Source: DATNNN01 sp035601815 (lineage in GTDB: Bacteria; Pseudomonadota; Alphaproteobacteria; Rhizobiales; Xanthobacteraceae). From it: a DNA stretch of 7,942 nt. A program made the position numbers and the translations under genes. The notes under the pieces are model-generated. The model was not told the origin of the DNA. It saw nothing but the letters and a program-made list of their open reading frames with translations, and made no database searches. Below are positions 1 to 6,157 of the stretch, one piece after another; the stretch's first letter is position 1; every line of letters starts with the position of its first letter. The stretch is taken from contig DATNNN010000261.1 in NCBI GenBank assembly GCA_035601815.1, positions 1 through 7,942 of the forward strand, in the 5' to 3' direction.

Positions 1-264
1 CAGCACATAGGCCGCCGCAAGCAGACAAGCTTCGGAAAAATATGCTCCGGTGAGTAAACATACAATGAGGGCAAGCTCAAAAGCGGCGGCGAGCCATGCA
101 AGCGTGAGCGGCAGCGGAAATCCAGCCGCTGCAATGAAGCCGGACGTTGCATTGATGTCGATCAGCTTGAGGCTGACCGCCATGACGAAGACAGCCGCAT
201 AGATCAGCCGTCCTGCAAGAGCGGCGGCGGTTGCCCATCCTGAACCCGGTGAATTCATTGTCAT
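1..264 (-). CDS. DoxX-like membrane protein, N-terminal part (runs off the window)
   Basis: The minus strand is open for 88 codons from ATG at 264 to the window edge, so the C-terminal part is missing. The product begins MTMNSPGSGW and is strongly hydrophobic, with likely membrane segments around residues 12-33, 42-62 and 64-88. The pattern GR at residues 18-19, K at 33, G-F-P at 48-50 and a lone Glu at 63 in the second hydrophobic block is what DoxX/DoxD-like small integral membrane proteins show. Members are about 120-150 residues with four helices, and many have no assigned substrate. A good ribosome binding site (GGGAGGT, minus strand, about 6 bases from the ATG) supports this start; a second in-frame ATG is at 258. 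It reads away from the ebo genes, so no functional link is implied. The overlapping frame at 77-307 has ordinary shadow composition. The family call is moderate because only the first half is visible. Confidence 0.6.
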   Translation of the reverse strand, partial: MTMNSPGSGWATAAALAGRLIYAAVFVMAVSLKLIDINATSGFIAAAGFPLPLTLAWLAAAFELALIVCLLTGAYFSEACLLAAAYVL

Positions 265-526
265 CGATACCTCCCTCTTGATCGCCGTCCGACGCCGTTG
301 AGATCATGGACGATCGAGCTTTTACGCCAGGGTCTCGTGAGCAAAATACACTAACTTCACGACTGGGCCGCTGGGTAGCCGATCCTGATCAGACGTCGCA
401 TCGCAAGGCACTATCCGCCCAATGAGTCAGGCTCTCTAGACTCTAGTGCTATTTGTTGTTGGAAGCGTCGGGCAGCTTCATTTGCGAGTCCCACGACGGT
501 AGGTTCCACTCCGCTCTGCGCGATAG

Positions 527-667
527 GGCGATGCGTCAATCGCGTTAAGCCTCTACAAAGACGCCAAGTGCGCCAAGAACATCACCGACCTCACAAGCAA
601 GCTCTCCCAATCCTATGACTCGGTCGTTAAGTACATGAACTCGATCAATTGCAGGTCAAAATTTTGA
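527..667 (+). pseudogene. Possible gene remnant: startless 47-codon open frame
   Basis: Between TAG at 524-526 and TGA at 665-667 the plus strand is open for 46 sense codons, with no ATG near the front; the only ATG, at codon 38, is near the end. The translated text is not GC-biased shadow protein. It is Lys/Ser/Asn-rich with two or three cysteines (DAKCAKNITDLTSK, later YMNSINCRSKF) and looks like the C-terminal tail of a small helical or secreted protein. I do not recognise a family. It could be the decayed end of a gene whose front has been lost, or chance. Low confidence. Confidence 0.2.
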
Positions 668-712
668 GTAAGCATAGAGGCCGGCAGGACCAAGACACTG
701 CACACGCGCCAT

Positions 713-742
713 GATGTCTGATTCTGGCACTAAGCGGACATC
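713..742. repeat. Inverted repeat GATGTCTG...CGGACATC
   Basis: GATGTCTG (713-720) pairs with CGGACATC (735-742) to give an 8-bp stem (one G-T wobble) enclosing 14 bases; two more A-T pairs are possible after one mismatch. No T-run follows on either strand, so it is not a standard intrinsic terminator. From memory, similar hairpins with a GGCAC loop and GCGGACAT arm recur in intergenic DNA of Hyphomicrobiales, so this may be a copy of a dispersed element. That recollection needs a genome-wide search. Confidence 0.35.
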
Positions 743-863
743 GAACGAACTGATTGCGAAAAGCTGATTTCGTCACGAGTGGTGAGAAAACTCTAATTTG
801 CTCGTCAGTTCATGCAACATCGACGGCGCTGACCTTGCGCGGACACCCAGTTTTCGTCGGAGT

Positions 864-1538
864 TTAGTGTTGATGGATGTAGGCGCGCACCGCGTCGGGA
901 AGCGGCCGTCCGGCCGCGTCGCGTTCGGCAACGAAATCGCGCAGCATCTGCACGAGCTCTAGATTGCGACGTGCGTGTAGACCCACGATCGTTTCGAGCG
1001 ACGCGCCCACGAACACGCATTTCACAACTAGCTGATTCCACGCGGGCTGGTCGAAATAGTCGAACGGATAGGGATTGGCGCAAGCGATTGCCTCGAACAC
1101 CGTCCCGATCGACGAGCGCGCACCTTCGCGCGCACGTTCGTAGAGCGCAGCCGCCGCCGGAAAGACGGCGAAACCCTTGAGGCAGGCCACGAGCTCCGTC
1201 ACCTCGGCGGTGGCTGCGAGCTTGTCCACCCGCGCGGCGAACGCCGCGTCGTCGCCACTGTGAGTCGCGAGCCACAGCGCCACGCGCGCCGCTTCCACCG
1301 CGCTCCACATTTGTGGCTGCCACCCGGGGCGCAATTGCTGGGCGGCGGCGATGTCCGAGATGGCGAGCGTAAACTCCTGGCGTCCGAGCTTGCGCCCGGC
1401 GAGGCCAAGGGCGATGCCGAGCCGGCGCTCGTCCACGCCCACGCGCTGACGCGCGATCTCGCCGTCGAGCCACTGCATCGCGTCGGTGGCAAGCGCCCGC
1501 GCCAGCCACAGGCGCAGCAACGCGATGGTCGCTTCCAT
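864..1538 (-). CDS. eboA: EboA domain protein
   Basis: This 224-residue protein carries the conserved EboA signature in its C-terminal third. Residues 155-170 contain NPYPFDYFDQPAWNQL, followed by a hydrophobic VVKCVF stretch, an alanine/leucine helix with RRNLEL (190-195), and ERDAAGRPLP (205-214) near the end. EboA has no known catalytic activity; it is a helical, soluble-looking protein that defines ebo clusters. There is no signal peptide or membrane segment, so it should be cytoplasmic. The start at 1538 is well supported: its ATG overlaps the upstream eboC stop in TGATG, so translation is probably coupled and the two genes form one minus-strand operon. No ribosome binding site of its own is needed or obvious. 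No clear terminator follows the TAA. The family assignment rests on the NPYP/YFD/WNQ block, which I recognise; its role in this organism is unknown. Confidence 0.85.
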   Translation of the reverse strand: MEATIALLRLWLARALATDAMQWLDGEIARQRVGVDERRLGIALGLAGRKLGRQEFTLAISDIAAAQQLRPGWQPQMWSAVEAARVALWLATHSGDDAAFAARVDKLAATAEVTELVACLKGFAVFPAAAALYERAREGARSSIGTVFEAIACANPYPFDYFDQPAWNQLVVKCVFVGASLETIVGLHARRNLELVQMLRDFVAERDAAGRPLPDAVRAYIHQH

Positions 1539-2410
1539 CACGTGCCCGCCACGTAGCGCTGCAGCAGCACTGTCGCGGCGAAGCCCGCCACCGCGACCAG
1601 TGCCGCGTTCACCGCGCCGACGCTGGCGAGAAACGCTGCGTCCACGAGCGAGATGCCAGCGATCAGTGTCACCATCGCGCGCGGCACCGCCGCAACCGTC
1701 GGCCGCTTGGCGAGGAGATAGACCGCGTAGGCCACGGCCGCGACTAGCGCGAGATGCACATAGGCCGCGAGCGCGCCGTGGCCATACGCCGGCAGCGTGA
1801 GCGCGATCGGAGCCGCGAGCGCTAACAGCGGCCAGAGATTTCCCACGCGGTCCAGGCGTTCCTGGCGCGCCGCGAAGGTGACGCCGGCGACGAAGGTGAG
1901 CATGGCGAATCCGGCCACGATAACCGGCGGTGATACGGTGCCGGTCGCGGCCGCGGCGGCGCCGGCGTAGACCAGCGCTCGGCACAATCCCATGACGAGC
2001 GGCGCCACCGGGTTGCCCCTGTGGAAGGCGTCGTAGCCGACGATGGAAAGCGCAAGCATGAGGCCGACGACCGCTGCCGCGAGGCCGATGAGCGCGAGGA
2101 TCGCGACACCGGCCGCGAGCAACGCGAGGCCGATGATCGCCACCGCCTGCGCCGAGATGTCGCCCGCTGGGATCGGTCGCGTCGGCCGCTCGCGCGCATC
2201 GATGCTTCGGTCGAAATAATCGTTGAGGTACATGCCGCCCACGTAGAGGAGCGACATGGCGAGCGCGACCAGCGCCACCCGCCGGTATTCTGCCGCGCCG
2301 CCGGCGAGCATCGTGCCGGCGAGCACGTTGGTCCACACCGTCGGCAGGTTGGAGATGCGGCCGAGCTTCAGGAGCGTGTCCGGCAACGCGGCTTTCGCGA
2401 CGGTAGCCAT
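1538..2410 (-). CDS. eboC: EboC, UbiA-family prenyltransferase
   Basis: A 290-residue polytopic membrane protein of the UbiA superfamily, which transfers prenyl chains from prenyl diphosphates to acceptor molecules at the inner membrane. The N-terminal RISNLPTVWTNVLAG (residues 18-32) is typical. The first Asp-rich motif is N63-D-x-x-D67-x-x-x-D71, followed by RPTRPIPAG (75-83), and binds the Mg-diphosphate. The second polar loop is GYDAFHRGN (125-133), with D127 and H130 where classical UbiA has DxxxD, followed by MGLCRALVY (140-148). About eight or nine hydrophobic segments and the length fit the family. The pairing with eboA and the MGLCR loop favour EboC over ubiquinone, heme O or chlorophyll prenyltransferases. 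Start at 2410 lies 4 bases after a TGA in the same region and has only a weak GGAG upstream. A promoter candidate is at 2548-2576. Natural acceptor and chain length are unknown. Confidence 0.88.
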   Translation of the reverse strand: MATVAKAALPDTLLKLGRISNLPTVWTNVLAGTMLAGGAAEYRRVALVALAMSLLYVGGMYLNDYFDRSIDARERPTRPIPAGDISAQAVAIIGLALLAAGVAILALIGLAAAVVGLMLALSIVGYDAFHRGNPVAPLVMGLCRALVYAGAAAAATGTVSPPVIVAGFAMLTFVAGVTFAARQERLDRVGNLWPLLALAAPIALTLPAYGHGALAAYVHLALVAAVAYAVYLLAKRPTVAAVPRAMVTLIAGISLVDAAFLASVGAVNAALVAVAGFAATVLLQRYVAGT

Positions 2411-2547
2411 CAGTCAAGCTCCGCTTTCACCCAGATCAGCTCACGGCTGATGGCATCGGCGACGTTTCCCTGGCGCAGCCCCTGCGACGTCTGCCTGAGG
2501 CGACTTCTAAAGGGCCACAGGATTGTGCGCCGATCGCTCTCGCCTGT

Positions 2548-2576
2548 ATTGTCCGCAGGCGCGCCATCCCTGTCAA
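2548..2576 (-). promoter_or_regulatory. Candidate sigma-70-type promoter for eboC-eboA
   Basis: On the minus strand a perfect TTGACA (-35; plus coordinates 2571-2576) is followed after exactly 17 bases by GACAAT (-10, 4 of 6; 2548-2553). The 17-base spacer contains the 8-bp palindrome GGCGCGCC (2558-2565), a possible operator. Transcription would begin near 2541, leaving a leader of roughly 130 bases before eboC. The same stretch must also hold the promoter of divergent eboF, so the two promoters probably overlap. Pattern-based only. Confidence 0.45.
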
Positions 2577-2593
2577 TTTTGCGAATGGTACTC

Positions 2594-3967
2594 ATGCGTC
2601 CGACGATCGTCCTTCTCGTGGTTGGCCTCTCGCCACGCCACCTCGGGCCGCACACGCCGAAGCTCGACGCGCTCGCGCGCGCCGGCGCCATGCGGCCGTT
2701 GAAAACCATCACGCCCGCGGTCACCTGCTCCGTGCAGGCGACGTTCATGACCGGCAGCCTGCCGCGCGAGCACGGCATCGTCGGCAATGGTTGGCTCTTC
2801 CGCGATCTTCTGGAGATATGGCTGTGGCGCCAGTCGAACCGGCTCGTCGGCGGCGAGAAGATCTGGGAGGCAGGCAAGCGCCGCGATCCCGCCTTCACTG
2901 CCGCCAATCTATTCTGGTGGTACAACATGGGGGCGAGCCACGACGTGGGCGTCACCCCGCGGCCGATCTACAAGGCGGATGGCCGGAAGCTTCCCGACTG
3001 CTACGCGCAACCCTTGGAGCTGCGCGAGGAGCTGACCGCCGAGCTCGGGCCTTTCCCGCTGTTCCATTTCTGGGGCCCGGCCACCAACACCTCCTCTTCG
3101 CGCTGGATCGCCGACGCCGCCCTCCACGTGCGGCGTAGCCGCGCGCCCACGCTTTCCCTCGTGTATCTGCCGCACCTCGACTACGATCTGCAGCGCTTCG
3201 GGCCCGAAGACCCGCGCGTCGCGAAAAGTCTCACGGAAATCGACGCGGTGGCGGGCGACCTCATCGCCGACGCCGGCCGCGACGGCGCGCGCGTCATCGT
3301 GCTCTCGGAGTACGGGATCACGGGCGTTTCCAGGCCGATCCACATCAACCGCGCGCTGCGTGAGGCCGGCTTTCTACGGGTGCGGGCGGAGGAGGGGGAA
3401 GAGCATCTGGATGTCCCGCAATCGCGGGCATTCGCCGTCTCCGACCACCAGATCGCGCATATCTATGTGAACGATCCGCGGCTGATCGGAGAGGTGAAGG
3501 CCATCGTCGGCGACCTGCCCGGTGTGGAGCGGGTGTTCGATGCCGCGGAGCAGCGCGAACTCGCCCTCGACCATCCCCGCTCCGGCGAGCTTGTGGCGAT
3601 CGCCGAGCCGGACGCCTGGTTCACCTACTACTATTGGCTGGACGACGCCCGCGCGCCGGACTTCGCGCGCACGGTGGAGATCCACCGTAAGCCCGGCTAC
3701 GATCCGGTCGAGCTGTTCCTCGACCCGGCGATCCGCTTCCCCAAGCTCGCCATCGGCGCGCGCCTTCTCAAGCGCGCGCTCGGCTTCCGCGCGCTCATGG
3801 ACGTGATCCCGCTCGACGCCACGCTGGTGAAGGGATCGCACGGCCGCCCGACCGAGAACGAGGCCGACGGCCCGCTGTTCATCTCGAGCGAGCCCCACCT
3901 CGTTACCGACACGCCGCTCGCCGCCGCCGACGTCAAACGGCTTATCCTGGCGCACGTTTTTGACTGA
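2594..3967 (+). CDS. eboF: EboF, alkaline phosphatase/nucleotide pyrophosphatase superfamily protein
   Basis: A 457-residue protein with the phosphodiesterase (NPP-like) fold. Visible landmarks are the first strand IVLLVVGLSP (5-14), the nucleophile region TPAVTCSVQATFMTG (40-54; T44 is the expected nucleophile), REHGIVGNGW (58-67), YLPHLDYDLQRFGP (191-204), VLSEYGI (236-242), AVSDHQ (281-286) and GSHG (414-417). No signal peptide is evident, so it is likely cytoplasmic. It is divergent from eboC-eboA. Start choice is uncertain: ATGs at 2585 and 2594 both precede the conserved first strand, neither has a good ribosome binding site, and the frame stays open far upstream (next ATG 2450) without family-like sequence. 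Several canonical zinc ligands appear replaced (V10, Q200, E239, Y240), so activity as an ordinary phosphodiesterase is doubtful. EboF is favoured over a generic phosphatase because of the ebo neighbours and the VVGL and LPHLDY motifs. Confidence 0.8.
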   Translation: MRPTIVLLVVGLSPRHLGPHTPKLDALARAGAMRPLKTITPAVTCSVQATFMTGSLPREHGIVGNGWLFRDLLEIWLWRQSNRLVGGEKIWEAGKRRDPAFTAANLFWWYNMGASHDVGVTPRPIYKADGRKLPDCYAQPLELREELTAELGPFPLFHFWGPATNTSSSRWIADAALHVRRSRAPTLSLVYLPHLDYDLQRFGPEDPRVAKSLTEIDAVAGDLIADAGRDGARVIVLSEYGITGVSRPIHINRALREAGFLRVRAEEGEEHLDVPQSRAFAVSDHQIAHIYVNDPRLIGEVKAIVGDLPGVERVFDAAEQRELALDHPRSGELVAIAEPDAWFTYYYWLDDARAPDFARTVEIHRKPGYDPVELFLDPAIRFPKLAIGARLLKRALGFRALMDVIPLDATLVKGSHGRPTENEADGPLFISSEPHLVTDTPLAAADVKRLILAHVFD

Positions 3968-3981
3968 ATTGTTGCAGCGCC

Positions 3982-4003
3982 GATCGATGGGTTCCCAACG
4001 ATC
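3982..4003. repeat. 22-base imperfect palindrome downstream of eboF
   Basis: GATCG-A-TGGG-TT-CCCA-A-CGATC is symmetrical over 22 bases with one internal A/A mismatch per arm position. It starts 14 bases after the eboF stop. There is no T-run, so termination is not assured; it could be an operator for the downstream dehydrogenase gene or an RNA hairpin protecting the eboF transcript. Confidence 0.35.
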
Positions 4004-4023
4004 CGTAGTTACATTGCAATTTC

Positions 4024-4051
4024 TTGACGGGCATTGGCGTTGGAGTACGCT
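4024..4051 (+). promoter_or_regulatory. Weak promoter candidate for the dehydrogenase gene
   Basis: TTGACG (4024-4029) is followed after 16 bases by TACGCT (4046-4051), matching the sigma-70 consensus 5/6 and 3/6. The start would fall about 55 bases before the ATG at 4115. The same TTGACGGGC string recurs at 5584 ahead of the cytochrome gene. Weak on its own. Confidence 0.25.
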
Positions 4052-4114
4052 TTCGCCGTCCGCAGTCCAAACTCGAGACTTCATGAATCGAGACGGAGCG
4101 GACGGGAGGATCTC

Positions 4115-5539
4115 ATGAGAGCAAAAAGCGTGCTGCTGGGCGCAGCGGCGGCGGGCCTGTTGGCCATCTCGCCGGCGTTCGCCCAGACCATACCGCAGAC
4201 TCCTGCGGAAGTGGCCCGCCCGGGCGGCAAATTGCCCGGCAATCCCAAGATGGCGCTGGTCAAGGTCGGCGACGGCTTCAACGATCCGGTCGGCGTCTCG
4301 GTCGCCGGCGACGGCTCCGGCCGCATCTTCGTGGTCGAGCGCGTTGGCCGCGTTCGCGTCATCGGCGCCGACGGTAAGCTGCAGGCCGAGCCGTTCCTCG
4401 ACATCACCAAGACCAACCCGCTCGGCAGCGAAGTGCAGACCGGCTTCGTCGAGCAGGGTCTGTGGTCGATCGCGTTCCATCCGAAGTTCAAGGACAACGG
4501 CTACATCTACGTCCACTACGCCTCGCTGCCGTTCAACGGGGCGTCGATTGTCGCGCGCTACACGGTGGACAAGGCGAGCCCAAACGCGATCACGACCGCG
4601 CAGGCGAACAAGTCGGTCAAGGTAATCATGAACATCCCGCAGCCGTACTATAACCATTACGGCGGCCGCATCGCGTTTGGTCCCGACGGCAAGCTCTACA
4701 TCGGCAAGGGCGACGCCGGCTGGGAAGGCGATCCGCTCGACGCCGGCCAGAACCTGAACACGTTGTGGGGCAAGATGCTCCGCATCGACGTCGATACGCC
4801 GGACGACGTGGCCTACGCGGTGCCGAAGGACAACCCGTTCGCCGCCGCCGACAAGCCGCAGATGATGAGCCTGTTCGGCATCACCGAGGCGGGCTTCTCC
4901 AAGATCAAGATCGGCTCGCGTCCGGAAATCTGGGCATACGGGTTGCGCAATCCGTACATGTTCCACTTCGACGACAAGTCGGGTGACCTGTTCATCGCCG
5001 ACGTCGGCCAGAACCACTGGGAAGAGATCAACTGGCAGGCGGCCAACTCCAAGGGCGGCGAGAACTACGGCTGGAAGCACAACCAGGCTTCCCACTGCCA
5101 TCCGACCAGCGGTCCGGGCGAGAAGTGCCCGATCGTCGGCGTGTTGCCCGTCGCCGAATATCCGCACCAGGAGCCCTATCCTGGCGCCGCGAAGCTGACG
5201 GAAGGCTTTGGCTGCTCGGCGCAGGGTCTCGGTGTCGCCAACTACGGCGGCTTCGACAAGACCTATATCGTCGGCGACTGGTGCTCCGGCCGCGTGTGGG
5301 GCATCGGCTGGGACAAGGCTGCCAACAAGTGGCAGATGCAGGAGCTGATGCAGGCGCCGTTCCAGTTTACCGCCGGCACCACCGACGAGAAGGGCTATAT
5401 CCTCGCCGTCAACTGCTACTGCTTCTACACCGACGACAAGGGCCCGACGGCCAATCCGCCGGGCGCGGTGTGGCGGCTGATCCCCGCGGGTGAAGTGAAG
5501 CAGGGAATGGAAGTCGCGAAGGTGAAGATGCCGAACTGA
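4115..5539 (+). CDS. Exported PQQ-dependent glucose/sorbosone dehydrogenase-family protein
   Basis: A 474-residue precursor of the soluble quinoprotein glucose/sorbosone dehydrogenase (Hip-like six-bladed beta-propeller) family. Residues 1-23 are a Sec signal peptide ending SPAFA before QT, so the enzyme is periplasmic. Family blocks in order are FVVERVGRVRV (72-82), GLWSIAFHPKF (115-125), NHYGGRIAFGPDGKLYIGKG (180-199), EIWAYGLRNP (271-280), LFIADVGQN (292-300) and GENYGW (315-320). H181 and R278 correspond to the catalytic His and the PQQ-contacting Arg of soluble glucose dehydrogenase. Six cysteines (328, 338, 367, 390, 434, 436) in the mature part suggest disulfides. The ATG at 4115 has GGGAGG five bases upstream and begins the signal peptide; the earlier in-frame ATG at 4034 would bury it. 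A strong terminator follows. The cytochrome gene just downstream is the obvious electron acceptor. The true substrate cannot be read from the sequence. Confidence 0.88.
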   Translation: MRAKSVLLGAAAAGLLAISPAFAQTIPQTPAEVARPGGKLPGNPKMALVKVGDGFNDPVGVSVAGDGSGRIFVVERVGRVRVIGADGKLQAEPFLDITKTNPLGSEVQTGFVEQGLWSIAFHPKFKDNGYIYVHYASLPFNGASIVARYTVDKASPNAITTAQANKSVKVIMNIPQPYYNHYGGRIAFGPDGKLYIGKGDAGWEGDPLDAGQNLNTLWGKMLRIDVDTPDDVAYAVPKDNPFAAADKPQMMSLFGITEAGFSKIKIGSRPEIWAYGLRNPYMFHFDDKSGDLFIADVGQNHWEEINWQAANSKGGENYGWKHNQASHCHPTSGPGEKCPIVGVLPVAEYPHQEPYPGAAKLTEGFGCSAQGLGVANYGGFDKTYIVGDWCSGRVWGIGWDKAANKWQMQELMQAPFQFTAGTTDEKGYILAVNCYCFYTDDKGPTANPPGAVWRLIPAGEVKQGMEVAKVKMPN

Positions 5540-5552
5540 TCGGCTGACGGGA

Positions 5553-5584
5553 GGGGGCGGCCTGCCGGCCGCCCCCTTTCTATT
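5553..5584 (+). terminator. Intrinsic terminator after the dehydrogenase gene
   Basis: A perfect 10-bp stem, GGGGGCGGCC (5553-5562) with GGCCGCCCCC (5567-5576), closes a TGCC tetraloop and is followed by TTTCTATTT. It begins 13 bases after the dehydrogenase stop codon. It implies that most transcripts end here and that the cytochrome-eboB-idi group has its own promoter. Confidence 0.85.
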
Positions 5585-5671
5585 TGACGGGCCAATCCGA
5601 AGGCATTGACCGCATGGGCGCGGAACGGAATGCATGTCCCTGCGTAGTAGGGGTAAAGGCGAGAGCGCGGA

Positions 5672-6142
5672 ATGACTGAAATGCGCACGCGGCTTGCCCG
5701 CCCGGCGTTCCTGCTCTTGATCGGCTGTCTGCTCGCGCCGGGCCCGCGCGCGCAGGCCGAGGACGTGGTGTTCCGCCACGTGTTCGACGGCTCGCCGCTC
5801 GACGTGAAGGCCAAACCGGGTGAAGCCTTTACCCCGGCGGTGATCGAGTTCCACCAGACCGGCAACAATCCCTATAACGACAAGCCTGACGCGCTGGCGC
5901 AAGGCAAGCGGCTCTACACGCTGAACTGCCAGTCCTGCCACCTGCCGAACGGGCAGGGCGGCATGGGGGCGAGCCTGGTCGGCGACAAGCACGTCTACCC
6001 GCAGGTCAAGGACGACCCAGGCCTATTCGCGGTGATCTTCGGCGGCGCCTCCGGCGCCATGCAGCCCTTCTCTAAGCGCCTATATCAGGATGAAATCCTG
6101 AAAATCATGGCGTATGTTCGCAGTCAATTCATCAAGCCATAG
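5672..6142 (+). CDS. Exported cytochrome c, cytochrome cL-like
   Basis: A 156-residue mono-heme c-type cytochrome. CQSCH at residues 86-90 gives the covalent heme attachment (C86, C89) and axial His90; M130 in SGAMQPF is the likely sixth ligand. The segment FTPAVIEFHQTGNNPY (53-68), the G-K-R-L-Y before the heme motif, GLFAVIFGG (117-125) and ILKIMAYVRSQF (142-153) resemble the cytochrome cL (MxaG/XoxG) type that takes electrons from quinoprotein alcohol dehydrogenases. Here the neighbour is a soluble-dehydrogenase-type quinoprotein, and it is the natural partner. The N-terminus is a signal sequence, with possible cleavage after AQA (27-29); LIGC at 16-19 also matches a lipobox, so a membrane-anchored lipoprotein is an alternative. 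Start is 5672 or 5681; neither ribosome binding site is strong. eboB begins 15 bases after the TAG, so the two are almost certainly co-transcribed. Confidence 0.85.
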   Translation: MTEMRTRLARPAFLLLIGCLLAPGPRAQAEDVVFRHVFDGSPLDVKAKPGEAFTPAVIEFHQTGNNPYNDKPDALAQGKRLYTLNCQSCHLPNGQGGMGASLVGDKHVYPQVKDDPGLFAVIFGGASGAMQPFSKRLYQDEILKIMAYVRSQFIKP

Positions 6143-6157
6143 CAGGGAGGATCTCCC

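Larger units (their letters stand above)
265..863. other. Intergenic stretch without an intact gene, lower GC than flanks
   Basis: About 600 bases separate the DoxX-like start from the end of eboA. The composition is visibly less GC-rich than the coding region from 864 on. I find only short open frames: a 39-codon ATG frame at 306-425, and a startless 47-codon frame at 527-667 (listed separately). There is a tandem heptamer pair CTCTAGA/CTCTAGT at 434-447 and an inverted repeat at 713-742. No tRNA, transposase remnant or convincing terminator for eboA is recognisable. The mixed content suggests decayed or rearranged sequence rather than a compact promoter region. Confidence 0.5.

Noticed and set aside
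77..307. 76-codon minus-strand frame beside the DoxX-like gene
   Set aside because: It overlaps the DoxX-like frame, which has the ribosome binding site and membrane-protein composition, whereas this frame is Arg/Cys/His-rich.
306..425. 39-codon ATG frame (MDDRAFTPGS...) on the plus strand
   Set aside because: There is no clear ribosome binding site and no recognisable family, and the length is expected by chance in 600 bases.
434..447. Tandem heptamers CTCTAGA CTCTAGT as an operator or insertion scar
   Set aside because: Only two units and no associated promoter or flanking duplication; too short to support a call.
864..2417. 517-codon minus-strand frame that would fuse the eboC region to eboA
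   Set aside because: Only its last 224 codons (from ATG 1538) resemble a protein family. The upstream part is out of frame with eboC, whose 290 residues read cleanly as UbiA family.
2021..2593. Upstream extension of the eboF frame (starts at 2021 or 2450)
   Set aside because: The extension overlaps eboC antisense and has charged, low-complexity shadow composition. EboF-like sequence begins only just after the ATGs at 2585/2594.
3374..5992. 872-codon open frame on the minus strand
   Set aside because: It spans eboF, the dehydrogenase and the cytochrome gene, all with strong family motifs on the plus strand, and reads as Arg/Val/Asp-rich antisense shadow protein. The length is a by-product of high GC.
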